Source of the DNA: Phymorhynchus buccinoides
Taxonomy: Eukaryota; Mollusca; Gastropoda; Neogastropoda; Raphitomidae
Direction: 5' to 3'
Assembly (NCBI GenBank): GCA_017654935.2
Contig: CM065711.1
Location: forward strand, 24,922,619 to 24,986,618
Length of the DNA: 64,000 nucleotides
Shown: one piece after another, positions 10,381 to 22,044 of the stretch
Position numbering within the stretch: position 1 is the first letter of the stretch
Layout: every line of letters starts with the position of its first letter
Notes under the pieces: generated by a model
What the model was told of the DNA's origin: nothing
The model's database searches: none
The model's input: only the letters and a program-made list of their open reading frames with translations
Position numbers and translations under genes: made by a program

Positions 10381-10740
10381 TTTTTTGTTAAAGAACTTAA
10401 TAAAAACTTGATAATAACTTAAATAAGTAGTTCAAGAAGAACTTAGTAAAGAACTTGGTAAGAACTTGGTAAGAAATTGATAAGAACTTGAAGATGACTT
10501 GAAGTTGACTTGACAAGAACTTGTTTAAGAACTTAAAAAGAACTTTAAAAGTCAATAAAACAACTGCTTTCAAAAACAAATACAAAAAGTTAGAAAAAAA
10601 AGTTGGAAAAAAGTTAGAAACAAAAAGTTGGAAAAAAGTTACAAAAAAAAGGTTGGAAAAAAAAAGTTGCAAAAAAAGTTCGGAATTTTTTTTAGAAAAA
10701 AGTAAAGAAAAAGTTAAAAAAAGTTTTTGAAAAAATAAGT
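10381..10740. other. C-poor, A-rich tract with AAGAACTT-like repeats and a lysine-rich ORF
   Basis: The plus strand has almost no C and repeats motifs such as AAGAACTTG and AAAAAGTTGG at irregular spacing. An ORF at 10521-10730 would give a 69-residue protein of about 40 percent lysine. The same ORF is at 38492-38701 on the minus strand. It may simply follow from the composition. Such strand-biased DNA next to the integrase end would fit a subterminal region of the element. No terminator or promoter could be assigned. Confidence 0.5.
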
Positions 10741-10779
10741 TCGCCTAGTTTTTATAAAAAATAGCAAAACTGCACATCC

Positions 10780-10884
10780 GACCTTGCTCACTCACCACCA
10801 GTTCTCCGAATCTCACTTGAGATCCCACGGGCCCTATGAGACCCCAAGCTAGACCCGAAGGACTGGCAATAAGTGAGCAAGGTC
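10780..10884. repeat. 105-bp structured inverted repeat (left copy)
   Basis: GACCTTGCTCACT (10780-10792) is perfectly complementary to AGTGAGCAAGGTC (10872-10884). Inside lie further complementary pieces (CCAGT/ACTGG) and the palindrome ATCTCACTTGAGAT. The unit is GC-rich in an otherwise AT-rich setting and is kept without disruption in the right arm (38338-38442). It may be a structured RNA or DNA site; I do not recognise the family. Confidence 0.6.
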
Positions 10885-11250
10885 AATTTAGTACAGTTTT
10901 AGGTGTTTGTTTCCTGAATTTCCCAACACACTTAACTACATTAACTAAATTAACTCTATTTCTTACTTTAGAACCCCCATTTAAACAATCTTCCTACGCC
11001 TAGGTTTACAGGTCTTTAAACCGTGCCAGTGACTCTTTTTTTAGACGTTTCATAATGGAAGATTATTTGGAAGTTAAAGTAAGTAGAGTATCTCTTCTTT
11101 TTTTTCTCACTTTATAATCCCCATTTAAAATAAACTTCTGACGAAACGAAATAGAAGATTATTTGGAGGCCAAAAGTGAGAAGAGATTGTGTTAATGTTA
11201 GTTAAATAAGGGAAGAAAACAAACACCTAATCAACTTTACTAGGATGGAA
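10885..11250. other. Non-coding stretch with an imperfect internal duplication
   Basis: No ORF is supported. Two related blocks can be seen, each combining CCCCATTTAAA with ACGAAACG/ACGTTTC and GAAGATTATTTGGA; they lie at about 10970-11080 and 11115-11175. The right arm has the same arrangement (about 38070-38250). Confidence 0.5.
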
Positions 11251-11371
11251 GTTCAGTTTAACGTCGCGTATCGGCTTTCGCCATGTACGACGGGCTGAAC
11301 AAACCAACCAGGGTATAAACAAAAATTTATGTTCCTGAATCACTGTCTTAGCCAAAAGGCTGAGAAGCGAT
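11251..11371 (-). ncRNA. U2-headed small-RNA-like unit (left copy)
   Basis: Read on the minus strand from 11371. The first 26 nt equal the 5' end of U2 snRNA, including stem-loop I, except for one C-to-T change. An Sm-like site AAATTTTTG then follows (about 11320-11328). A hairpin GTTCAG...CTGAAC (11251-11300) contains an inner CGTCG/CGACG stem and a GGC-GAAA-GCC tetraloop tip. The branch-point-recognition sequence of U2 is absent, so it is not a functional U2. It may be a chimeric snRNA, a spliced-leader-like RNA or a snRNA-headed SINE. Confidence 0.5.
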
Positions 11372-11911
11372 CAGTTGTCTGAACTTTTTTTTCCACTTTA
11401 CTAAACACAGTATTATATAGATAACAAATCTTGCAAAATATCTATGATGGTTTACTTGTTATTTATTTGATCAAAACAATAATAATTTAACTTATTTAGT
11501 TAGTTCTTTATTCTAAAAGTTTTAATCAAATAGTACAACAACTAAACAATAATGTCTTTATTCAGTTTCCACAATAGTTTATAAAACAACCCGCTTTTTA
11601 AACATTAGGTGTAATTTAAACAAAAGGACTGTTTAATTTACCTAAAATAGATGGCTACTTAATCGGGAATTCCCTGTTATGTAGGTAGTGATGACTCAAT
11701 CGGGATTTCCCCATTCTATGGTGATGGGTTTTTTTTGTCTCCACTAAAAGTAGTGTTTTTTCCTCCTAAAGGAAAGTCTAATTTTGTGCTCTTTTTTACC
11801 TCTTAAAGTAGTGTTTTTATATCTAAAGTCTGAACCAAAAGGAAGGTTTGCCTGTAATTTTTTGGGTTAGGATTTTGTTTATAAATGAGAATAAATAAAG
11901 GAAATGACCTA
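11372..11911. other. AT-rich non-coding DNA upstream of the U2-headed unit
   Basis: No coding sequence or RNA gene is recognised. If the U2-headed unit is transcribed, its promoter would lie at about 11372-11500 on the minus strand; I see no certain proximal sequence element. Short repeats (AAAGTAGTGTTTTT twice at 11745-11820; CAATCGGGAATTCCC-like twice at 11660-11715) are present. Confidence 0.4.
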
Positions 11912-12032
11912 AGAGAACGTAAGAATGCCCAGTCTGGATCGGGAAAAAATAACCCTCCATAAAGTGCGTGCAACGTGCTTTATGGAGGGATTTTTTTTTT
12001 TTGGAGCCAGACTTGGTATTCTTACGTTCTCT
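11912..12032. repeat. 121-bp near-perfect foldback hairpin (left copy)
   Basis: Outer arms AGAGAACGTAAGAAT and ATTCTTACGTTCTCT are perfect complements. Pairing continues through CAGTCTGG/CCAGACTTG, an A-run against a T-run, and CCCTCCATAAAG/CTTTATGGAGGG, leaving only a few unpaired bases at the tip. It resembles a foldback MITE or a very long hairpin precursor. The same hairpin is at 37206-37326. Confidence 0.75.
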
Positions 12033-12516
12033 CCCATTATTATTTTTACTGCACTACAAAGAAGAAAAAGCTTCAACCACTCTCAGTGGCCTCCACCCAC
12101 CCCAACGAAAATGGCTTATCTCTCCGGCAACTCCGCCAAGGAGAAACCGCCGCTTTGACGGTTTCATTTCTACAGGAAAACAGAGCAAAGTGAGTGTTCC
12201 GATCCTTGAAAAGGCTGTGTGTCTGGTGACCTCGACGTGTCTCTTGCTAAACCTCTTCAGTCAGGGTGCCCCTTTAAGAATGAACCTGCCAGCTCCTGAA
12301 AGGAAACACCTTTTTTCACCAATTACTCGCATTCAAAATGACAATATCTATCATGACGCTATCGACGTTATCGACTGCAATGTTTCGTGAGTTTGGGCGT
12401 GTATGTAGTTCTCTACTTCCGGACACACAGTTTCATTTAAAAAATGAACTAGTTTAAACAGACGCAGACACACAAACAAGCAAGCACATATTGGACATAC
12501 AGTTTCGTATAGAAAT

Positions 12517-12520
<4 letters not shown>
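12033..12520 (+). other. Unclassified sequence with an ORF kept in both arms
   Basis: An open frame runs to 12390 and is kept in the right arm (36848-37237 minus) with a handful of amino-acid changes. No domain is recognised. A short hairpin AAACCG...CGGTTT occurs at about 12143-12163. I do not claim it is a gene; it may be part of an unrecognised repeat. Confidence 0.3.
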
Positions 12521-13480
<960 letters not shown>

Positions 13481-13756
13481 TTTTAATTTAACGTCTTTTC
13501 ACTTAGAAGTGATATTAGACATGAAAGTGTGTGTGTGAGTGTGTGCGCGTGGGAATGTGCATGTGTATCTGTGTGTGCTTAAAGTGCATATTTATAAGTA
13601 ACATTAGGGGATGTATGCTTAGTTAAAACAGTTTTTAAAAAAAAATTAAAACACACAAAAAACATAATAATGATAATAAAATAAAATAAAAACTCCAGAA
13701 TTGAACTATTATAAAATAAAAATGCAAACATTCTATCAACAAAAACCCAACAGCAA

Positions 13757-14828
13757 TCATAGAAACGAGCCAAATGGACTTAACATTAAAGTTTGTACAA
13801 AATTCAAAAGAGATACCGCATCTTGGAATATACATTTGGATTCATCTTTTCTGAATTCTGAAAGGGCCGATTCAAAATAAGGGCAATAATATAGAATGTG
13901 TGTTGTTGTACAATTATCAATAGCACCGCATACACATTGAAGATTTTTTGTGAATTTAGTTTTAAAAGCATTTAGCTTAAGTCTATAAAGTAGTGAAACA
14001 AACTTTTTAAGGCGTCTTGGATGTTTGTTTACATTTCTATTAAGAAATACATAATTTACTAAGGAATCTCTTTTCTGATACTTCCAAGATCGGGAGTTTA
14101 AACAACACTTTATGGAAGATTCAGGTTTATGTATTTTGTGAAGCATAGATTCTTTGTAGATTTTATCAAAATGTTCAAAAGAAGCTCTTGCCTTCTTGCA
14201 AACTCCAGGGAATGTGAATATCCGTAGAATTAGCAGATTTGTTTGCCCCTGCCCGAGCAGTACGATCAGCCCATTCATTTCCAGAAATCGAACAATGAGA
14301 TGGGATCCAACAAAAGTCTACTGTGATGCCTCTTAATATAAGAATATGGATAAGTATTCTAATTTCTGTAATGATTTCAGCCCTGGTTTTTGGACTTGTT
14401 GATTCTAAAGCTTGAAGAACAGATTTAGAATCTACACAAAAAAGAACACCGTAGAAGTTAAATGGAACATCTATAACATACTGAATAGCCATTAAAATTG
14501 CTACTAATTCAGCTGTGAAAATGGAGAAGTCTTTACCAAGATAAAAAGATTTTTCGATTTTTAAAGTGGGAATGACAAATCCACAGCCTGCATTATTGTC
14601 TAGTAAAGAACCGTCAGTAAAATTTTTGAAATGATTGGGATAACAATTGTTGATATGAGATTTAGCCTCACAGGCAAGAATGTTAATGTTATCATTTTTA
14701 GATATAGTTGTGTAGTTATAATCAAATTTTGCCTTGCAAAGCTCCCAGTTTGGAATGGGACTTACTGGAAAACGCACAGCCAAGTTCTTTTGATTTACAC
14801 CTGATTTTGTCAACAGTTTAGAAGTAAA

Positions 14829-14833
<5 letters not shown>
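13757..14833 (-). pseudogene. Non-LTR retrotransposon ORF2 C-terminus: RNase H and zinc-binding tail (left copy)
   Basis: The first part (to about 14175) has the RNase HI signature: FTDGS, TAELVAI, CVDSKS and the WIPSHCSISGNEWADR block, so all acidic catalytic positions are visible. After a frame change at about 14215, also present in the right arm, the tail continues to 13757 with a C-x-C...H...C cluster (CVCGAIDNCTTTHILYYC), usual at the C-terminus of RNase H-bearing non-LTR elements. Endonuclease and reverse transcriptase are absent; the fragment begins exactly at a (GT)n tract (14830-14900). Confidence 0.85.

Positions 14834-14902
<69 letters not shown>
14834..14902. repeat. (GT)n microsatellite at the truncation point of the RNase H fragment
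   Basis: About 70 bp of pure GT. The partner in the right arm is (CA)n at 34230-34312. The retrotransposon fragment stops at its edge in both arms. Confidence 0.95.
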
Positions 14903-14905
<3 letters not shown>

Positions 14906-15039
14906 GTGTCCTATGCAACCGTATCTAGCGTGGTTTTAGCGCCGCCAAACTTTCACAGTATCCAGAGGGATGACCCATGCTGAAGGTAGGGTACATTACA
15001 TTTTGCAACACGCTCCGTAATTAGCGTAATTAGTCAAAG

Positions 15040-15480
15040 ATCGGGTCAGTCGAGCAGTGGGTCAAAGTTCGGGTCAGTCGAGCAGTACCCACTATATTTT
15101 GAAAAATATAAAAGGCTAAATTTTACACTCAGGGCAGAGAAGCATATTCCTTGCAAATCAAGACAGTACTTGTGGCAGTGCCATAGCCGATGAGGTTTAA
15201 CCGAGGCGTGGTCACCGCTACAGCTATCTGTATTAATTTTAAAAAATCGGGACTTTACTGGTTTCGTACTGCCTCCGGGCATTGCCTCCAGTATTGTTCC
15301 CACCATATTTGTATTTACAAATGTCCCATATGTGTCTGATTCAGACCAAGAGGACGTAAAACTCCATTTTCTCTCTCAGGGCAGAGAAAAACCATAGCCG
15401 AGTGGGCTAGGCGTCGCACTCTCACACGAACGTTCCGAGTTTGAACCTGGCTCCGTCCAATTTTTTAATCGGCTAGTATA
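15040..15480. mobile_element. SINE-like repeat with tRNA-like segment (left copy)
   Basis: 15165-15370 is found again at 33765-33970 and 63583-63796, so it is a dispersed repeat. At 15394-15458 on the plus strand a tRNA-like segment begins AGCCGAGTGGGCTAGGCG (A-box-like) and continues to GAGTTTGAACC (B-box-like). A small duplication (GGGTCAGTCGAGCAGT twice) lies at 15045-15087. Confidence 0.55.
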
Positions 15481-15695
15481 TATATACTAGATAAACCCGT
15501 GCTCCGCACGGCAGCATGAAGCATCTGCATTCATAATTGAGCGATCGAAGAAGAAGAAGAAGAAGAAGAACTGGTTAGATGAAAGTAATGAAGAAAAGAG
15601 ACCAACAAATATGTGGTGGTGCCCCCTCCCTTCCGCCCACTCCCCTCTCCTTTAAAAAAAAATGATGACCCCCCCCAAAAAAAAAAAAAAAAATT

Positions 15696-15803
15696 GTGTC
15701 GAGGGGCAGACTCGAACCCGCAACCACGGACGTATATAGAAGTGCGTGCCGCGACCTACTGATTTGCGGACGCGCCGCTTTACCTATTGAGCTATCAAGG
15801 CTT
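15696..15803 (-). mobile_element. tRNA-derived SINE head (left copy)
   Basis: On the minus strand the unit starts GCCTTGATAGCTCAATAGGT, an A-box much like TAGCTCAGTNGGT, and ends with GGTTGCGGGTTCGAGTC, a clear B-box. The spacing is longer than in a real tRNA, so this is a tRNA-like SINE promoter. An A/T homopolymer and (GAA)n follow toward 15550. Confidence 0.65.
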
Positions 15804-16162
15804 CTTCGAAAGTCGATGTAAAAAATTTGTTATAACTTGAGAGGAAGAAGGGAAAGCAGTCAAGTCGGACACCTGACGCAGCTTCATGAAAGCACAGAAC
15901 AGTCTTAGGTTTTGTCACTTTGAGAAAAGTAGGTGCCTAAATGTTGTGGACACACAACAACAACAACAACATACGGTATTTATACGGCGCTGAATCTTGA
16001 TATAAATCAAATCAAAGCGCACACACACGTTAGCATTCATAACGCATTCAAACAAAAATGCAATACAAAGCGAGCACACACGTTTGACATAAATGGTATA
16101 CAGCAGAAACAGACCTAAAGGCAAGACAGAGAGAAGAGAAAGAGAGTGGAGAGAGTTAAGCA

Positions 16163-16163
<1 letters not shown>

Positions 16164-16240
<77 letters not shown>
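16164..16240. repeat. (CA)n microsatellite
   Basis: About 75 bp of CA with two GC interruptions; counterpart (GT)n at 32873-32953. Confidence 0.95.
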
Positions 16241-16990
16241 TAGTAGACAGCACACACTTATCATTGCTTGCTCGGTTTCCTGTCAATTCATGAGCTCAGA
16301 TGCGTTATTCTCCGTTATGCACCTTTCAAAACTAATATGGTTAGACCAAACACAAAACTTCCAGAACGTAGAGGAACTATTTGTAAAAAAAAAGCCCTAC
16401 TCGCCTCCCTCTTCTCCTTCCTAGCCACCCCTCCCCCTCTCCATTCTTTTAACCAAAGCAACCATAGAAGTTTCTATGTGCATTGAGTTAGGCCTAGACT
16501 CTGCTTTCCTGTTAGCACACGCAGTCTAAAACATGAACCGTTTTTAGCAGACGACACATTTTGCTACTCGCTAAAGACTGGGCGGAATCTCTAGAGGGAC
16601 CTATCAGCTAACAGTACTCCAACTTTCAACGGAGGAGATACAGATAGAACGCTTAGCGTCACCAGTAATATAATATAGATGAGATTTACCTGCCCAAGTC
16701 GTTCCACAGGTCCCCACACGAAGAAACATGAGTTTGAAAAGGATGTTTGAAAAGGATATTACGTCACGGCTATTCCGTGAAACTGTCTTTCTTTCAGATC
16801 ACTCCCTCCGTTAAGCAACTTTTATGTGAAATCCCGGCTTTAAACGACGACTTGGCGAATTTCACTTGGAAGAACTGTTAAGCACCTACACGTGCCCCTA
16901 TATTTCACAGTTGAAGGCAAAAATCGCCGCGACTTAGGAGAAAATAGAGATTAAAAATTCTTATTGGCACGCATATTATTTAGATATACA
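16241..16990. other. Unclassified non-coding DNA shared by both arms
   Basis: No supported gene. A motif TTTCCTGTCAATT followed by GAGCNCAGATGCGT at 16276-16303 recurs at 53757-53783, so part of it is a dispersed repeat. Matches 32110-32860 inverted. Confidence 0.45.
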
Positions 16991-17004
16991 AGCAGGTGTG
17001 GTGT

Positions 17005-17009
<5 letters not shown>

Positions 17010-17090
<81 letters not shown>
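17010..17090. repeat. Adjacent (TC)n and (TA)n tracts
   Basis: (TC)n to 17040 passes directly into (TA)n to about 17087. The right arm has (TA)n then (AG)n at 31998-32090. Confidence 0.95.
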
Positions 17091-17091
<1 letters not shown>

Positions 17092-17917
17092 TCACAAACT
17101 TAAATATTGGACACAAAACAAGTTTTTTTCAAGCAAACTATATATATAAGAGGAAAGTTTAATGGTGTGGTTGTTTTTTCTTCTTCAATTCTTGTACGTT
17201 TATATTATACTTGGAAGAAGGAAAGCGCATCAGTCTACCTGATCCAGGCACACCTCTCTACATTCCTCCTCACCGGGAGTATGTTGGTGTTTACTACGAT
17301 TTCTATTACCTCCCTTATTGAATCCTTCACTGGATCCACCAACATGGCATCCCATCTCTTCTACTCTCTTCGAGGGATTGTAACTTTAGAACATTATTAT
17401 TTTTGTTATTTTACACAAGATTTTTACCATTTCTTTTTAATTAAGTGCTGGTTTGCTTTTATTGTGGACTTTCAATCTGGTGCAAAGAGGACAACCTTTC
17501 TCTTGTAGAAAGTCTTCTAGCTCAGTTTGAATGTTCACTGTGGACATACTTTGCATTGAGGACGTAAAACACTATATTTCATTCATTCGGACATACTTTG
17601 CAGGCCGATATGCAGACTGAAGAGTCTTTCTCAAAGACGAAACAGCTGTCTTTGCATAGGCATTGTCTATCTCCCCCATTGGGAGAAAAAGTAAATCAGC
17701 ACATTATTTTCTTTTATTCTTTTCAGAACACAGAATAAATTGTAAAGTTAAAATTAAAGTTATTCAGTTTCTTTCTTAGGCTCACAAACTTAAATATTGG
17801 ACACAAAACAAGTTTTTTTCAAGCAAACTATATATAAGAGGAAAGTTTAATGGTGTGGTTGTTTTTTCTTCTTCAATTCTTGTACGTATATATATATATA
17901 TATAGATATATATATAT
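17091..17917 (+). mobile_element. Penelope-like terminal repeat fragments (left arm)
   Basis: Contains the family also seen at 1288-1745 and 31233-31990. Two direct copies of a short block (AAATATTGGACACAAAACAA to TTCAATTCTTGTACGT) occur at 17101-17200 and 17791-17890, consistent with tandem terminal repeats. A hammerhead ribozyme lies at 17611-17656. The large inverted repeat ends within this block, at about 17860. Confidence 0.6.
17611..17656 (+). ncRNA. Hammerhead ribozyme, type I (left arm)
   Basis: Stem I TGCAGA/TTTGCA, core CTGAAGA, stem II GTCTTT/AAAGAC with a three-base loop, core GAAA, palindromic CAGCTG stem III and GTC cleavage triplet ending at 17650. It has one more stem II pair than the copy at 1500. 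Confidence 0.85.
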
Positions 17918-18186
17918 ATGTGGATTGTACAAAAGATCTTAAGAAGAGGTGGGCTAACCACAAGAGTGACTGCAAATTGCAAAAGGTCTCCAAATGCGCT
18001 GTAGCAGCCCACTGCGCTCAACCTCACCCAGATGATCCCAATCTGGGCTACTTGCAGATCACAGCTCTTGAGCATGTGGAGTCCGACAAACAACTACTGA
18101 GGAGAGAACTGTACTGGATGTCGAATTTGTGGACCGTTTTTGTTGGGTTGAATTCAAGAAAAGACTTCCATGGATTTACTCTGTGA
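17918..18186 (+). pseudogene. GIY-YIG endonuclease fragment of a Penelope-like element
   Basis: The open frame gives about 88 residues resembling the C-terminal endonuclease of Penelope-like elements: YVDCT at the edge of the (TA)n tract (second half of the GIY-YIG motif), then LKKRWANHKSD with the conserved arginine and histidine, and RRELYW with the catalytic-position glutamate. The GIY strand and the whole reverse transcriptase are missing, because the sequence is cut at (TA)n 17887-17918. Terminal repeats with hammerheads on both sides support the assignment. Confidence 0.7.
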
Positions 18187-18304
18187 GAAATTCAACCATG
18201 CAGATTGTCCTCGAGTTTGATATTCAGTACTGGTTCCTATAAATCTAAACAGCAAGCCTAGACTTCCCAATGCCTATTGTTCCATGCAGACTTAATTTCA
18301 TTCG

Positions 18305-18614
<310 letters not shown>

Positions 18615-18794
18615 GTATAACATAGACGTAATTCCTTTGCATGACGTTTTGTTTTTTGTGTAACCTTATGCGTCATTTTTTTGTCCTAGAAAAAGTCTGC
18701 AGGTGTAGACGAAAATTTGGACAATATTTATAAATAAACAAGACTAATCTAGTTTGGAGTTGTTTTTCGACTTTGCATTTTTAGTTCAAATAAG

Positions 18795-18796
<2 letters not shown>

Positions 18797-18860
<64 letters not shown>
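18797..18860. repeat. (TA)n microsatellite
   Basis: About 62 bp of pure TA at the outer edge of the nested Penelope-like palindrome. Confidence 0.97.
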
Positions 18861-19299
18861 TCAAAGTTAACGTTAACTGGTTTTGTTTCTGAGGTTCACA
18901 AATAAAGACATTGGACACAGAAAAGCTTTATCAAAGCAAACTATTCTGCATTTCAAATGCACTAACTTTTCAGTCCTTCAGAGTAGGGGTACGGAGCTGG
19001 CTATTCACTGAGATTTTTCTTTCATGCTATTTTTATCCTTAATTTGGATACCATCTCAGTAGTTAGCCCTCCCTAGTCATGTCTATTAGGTTTTGAAATT
19101 AAAATTTGAGAACATTATTATTTTGTTCATTTTACATAAGATTTTCATAAGATTTTTACTATTTCTGTTTTAACTTTGTGCTGGTTTGCTTTTATTATGG
19201 ATTTTCGATTTGATGCAAAGAGGACACCATTCTCTTGTAGAATGTCTTTTTTGCTCGGGTTGGCATCCACTGGACAGTCAAATTGCAGGCCGATCATAC

Positions 19300-19346
19300 A
19301 AACTGATGAGACCTTCTCTTAGGTCGAAACAGCTGTCTTTGCATAA
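19300..19346 (+). ncRNA. Hammerhead ribozyme, slightly degraded stem I
   Basis: Core CTGATGA, stem II GACCT/AGGTC, GAAA, CAGCTG and GTC are intact. Stem I (TACAAA with TTTGCA) has one mismatch. A member of the CTGATGA subfamily, unlike the CTGAAGA copies at 1500 and 17611. Confidence 0.78.
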
Positions 19347-20087
19347 GGCATTATTTTTTGAACACGGAACATTACTCAAAGTTAACGTTAACTGGTTTTG
19401 TTTCTGAGGTTCACAAATAAAGACATTGGACACAGAAAAGCTTTATCAAAGCAAACTATATATATATATATATATATAAACTTATTTTAACTAAAAATGC
19501 AAAGACTAAAACAAAATATGGCAACTGTATGATAATCTATTATTGCTGATTTCTGGCTAAGCATAGAGTGCTAGGGTAAGAATTTAAAAAAAATAAAAAA
19601 AATAAAAAAAAAAATAATATTAATGTTTTTATAATCGAACATTAGAATCAAGACCAGTTACAAGACCTTGGATCCTCATCGGATCGAAACAGCTGTCATG
19701 GACTGGGCTCTGTCTGCCTCCCCCACAAAGGGAGGAAAAGCCAAACTAGCACTCTATGTTTTTTAGAACATAGATCAAGAATCCAAGTTCTTGTAACTGG
19801 TCTTGATTCTAATGTTCGATTATAAAAAACATTAATTGTTTGGGGTTTTTTGGTGTTGTTTTTGACATTTGGACAAAAAAGTTTTATCAAATTTTACTAT
19901 ATATATATATATAGTTTGCTTTGATGAAACTTTTCTGTGTCAAATGTCTTTATTTGTGAACCTCAGAAACAAAACCAGTTAACGTTAACTTTGAGTAATG
20001 TTCCGTGTTCAAAAATAAAAATAAAAAATAAATAAATAAATTGTGCTGATTTACTTTTTCTCCCAATGGGGGAGGGACAGTGCCTTA

Positions 20088-20134
20088 TGCAAAGACAGCT
20101 GTTTCGACCTAAGAGAATGTCTCATCAGTTTGCA
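20088..20134 (-). ncRNA. Hammerhead ribozyme, slightly degraded stem II
   Basis: On the minus strand: stem I TGCAAA/TTTGCA perfect, core CTGATGA, stem II GACAT/AGGTC with one mismatch, GAAA, CAGCTG, GTC. The inverted partner of the copy at 19300. Confidence 0.78.
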
Positions 20135-20590
20135 TGATTGGCCTGCAATTTGACTGTCCAGTAGATGCCAACCTGAGCAAAAAAGACATTCTACAAGAGA
20201 ATGGTGTCCTCCCTGCATCAAATCGAAAATCCACAATAAAAGCAAACCAGCACAAAGTTAAACCAGAAATAGTAAAAATCTTATGAAAATCTTATGTAAA
20301 ATGAACAAAATAATAATGTTCTGAAATTTTAATTTCAAAACCTAATAGACATGACTAGAGAGGGCCAACTACTGAGATGATATCCAAATTAAGGATAAAA
20401 ATAGTATGAAAGAAAAATCTCAGTGAATAGCCAGCTCCGTACACCTACTCTGAAGGACTGAAAAGTTAGTGCATTTGAAATGCAGAATAGTTTGCTTTGA
20501 TAAAACTTTTCTGTGTCCAATGTCTTTATTTGTGAACCTCAGAAACAAAACCAGTTAACGTTAACTTTGAGTAATGTTCCGTGTAAAACA

Positions 20591-21370
20591 TGAGTACAGG
20601 ACACTGATGAAAACAGAATGTGCATGAAGCACTATATGAATACATTATCAATTACTCTCGTTTGCTTTCACTTTGCAAAAGGCTTAAAACAGATTATAGG
20701 AACAGAGAGTTGTGCATGGTAAGTGAGTATTTGGAAGATGTCCGCACTGTCAAACTGTGTCTCACCGCCCTCCTTGAGTGATGCTGATGAAGAGAGTTGT
20801 GCATGGTAAGTGGGTATTTGGAAGATGTCCGCACTGTCAAAAGGTGCCTCACCGCACTCCTTGAGTGATGCTGATGAAGAGAGGTATGCTTCTTGGGGTA
20901 GAGCCAATAACGTTTTGAGTTGCGTTGCCAAAATGTCTGAGACAGTGAATGCTCCAATAGCGTATGTGTACACTAGACTTTAAACAAGTGCTTGGCAGAA
21001 TTCCTTGGATGATGCTGAACAAGAAATACATTTAGTGATAAGGGTCTATATAATAGTTTTTGGACTTTGGCTGATGGTTTTCAAACACGCTGACATACTT
21101 TAAAAAAATCTTATTCATATTTATGAATGATGTAACCTGACAAAGAAGAATCTACGATAAATAAAGTAAGTACAAAAATAACTAAGAAATCGTCATTATT
21201 CAAACTGATATTTGAAGCCACCCATCTCATCGAACTGATATACTTTTAAAGCTGTTTTCAATGAACATGTGTCAGCTCGTCTTATTTTTATACAATTTGA
21301 TAAGATTATTTTTCAGTGTAGCAAGTTACAGTTAACTCTGTGTATTCAGTGTGTAAAACTGGCTTTGGCT
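20591..21370. repeat. Unclassified DNA with an 87-bp tandem duplication
   Basis: The units at 20705-20791 and 20792-20878 are close copies (GAGAGTTGTGCATGGTAAGT starts both), with a more distant third copy downstream (to about 21030). The period is 29 codons, and the minus strand is open across it (20668-20973). No domain is recognised and both units contain a GGTAAGTG splice-donor-like motif. The rest is AT-rich and featureless to me. Confidence 0.55.
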
Positions 21371-21372
21371 TT

Positions 21373-21373
<1 letters not shown>

Positions 21374-21437
<64 letters not shown>
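21374..21437. repeat. (TC)n microsatellite
   Basis: About 63 bp of pure TC. Confidence 0.97.
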
Positions 21438-21441
<4 letters not shown>

Positions 21442-21665
21442 TAAAAACTGTTCTCGTCCCTGTCCGTTTGACCATCACCACTCCCAACATCAACCCCCAC
21501 CCTTCTTCCCTTCCCTTCGGCATGGCCACCATCCCTATTAACAATGACATGCTCACGAAATTAATTTACACGTGCTGCGTTTTCTGGTGTTCCCTTTGAG
21601 CTAGTAGGACACAAATAATTGTTTACCATGGAAACATTACCCCTGCTCGAAAGGCGGCCGAATTC

Positions 21666-22035
21666 CTATTTCCACTCTTTTAAATTTCCCTGATCATCCA
21701 CTGAGAACTTTTTGCCATCTATAACGAGGTGGTCAAAGATCATGAAAGCCCTTTGGCCGTCTTCCTTTGCTTTTTTCAGATGTGGCAGTAGCTTTCGCCT
21801 GATTTCTCTCACTTTCCATGAAAAGTCTTCCCCAATGAAGATACCAGTGTTATGCAGCTTTCCTTTGGCTTTCAACCACTTGATCTTGTCCTTAAAGAAA
21901 GTGCAGCAGCCAATCACAGGGGAGTTTGGTTTGTTGTTTAGGCGGTGCAGTCTGTCAAAGGGGATGTCTGAAACTATGTCCAGTTTGTCGGTGATGAAGT
22001 CTCTGACAGTTCCCCCAGGTCTTCAGCTGATTCCT
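21666..22035 (-). pseudogene. L1-type ORF1 protein fragment
   Basis: The open frame (annotated ATG at 21917, but similarity continues upstream to about 22030) resembles the RRM and C-terminal domain of L1/Tx1 ORF1 RNA-binding proteins: a VRDF...DRLHR stretch, then SPVIGCCTFFKDK, IGEDFSWKVREIRRKLLPHL and KAKEDGQRAFMIFDHLVIDG. It ends at a TAA after LKEWK, the usual position. The N-terminal coiled coil is missing. It is a different lineage from the RNase H-bearing element at 24-30 kb. Confidence 0.7.
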
Positions 22036-22044
22036 TCAGTAGTG

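Larger units (their letters stand above)
18861..20590. mobile_element. Nested palindrome of Penelope-like terminal repeats
   Basis: 18865-19465 (plus) and 19905-20590 (minus) are inverted copies of one terminal repeat carrying a hammerhead and the end block AACGTTAACTGGTTTTGTTT. Between them a second, smaller inverted repeat runs from about 19620-19675 to 19783-19835 (TAATCGAACATTAGAATCAA and its complement). Its centre holds a decayed hammerhead remnant (GAAACAGCTGTC at 19686). Penelope-like elements are known to form partial inverted and tandem copies. Confidence 0.65.

Noticed and set aside
15696..15803. A genuine tRNA gene (also 33323-33427 and 54126-54200)
   Set aside because: A and B boxes are present but spacing and stems do not give a normal cloverleaf; flanking repeats indicate SINEs.
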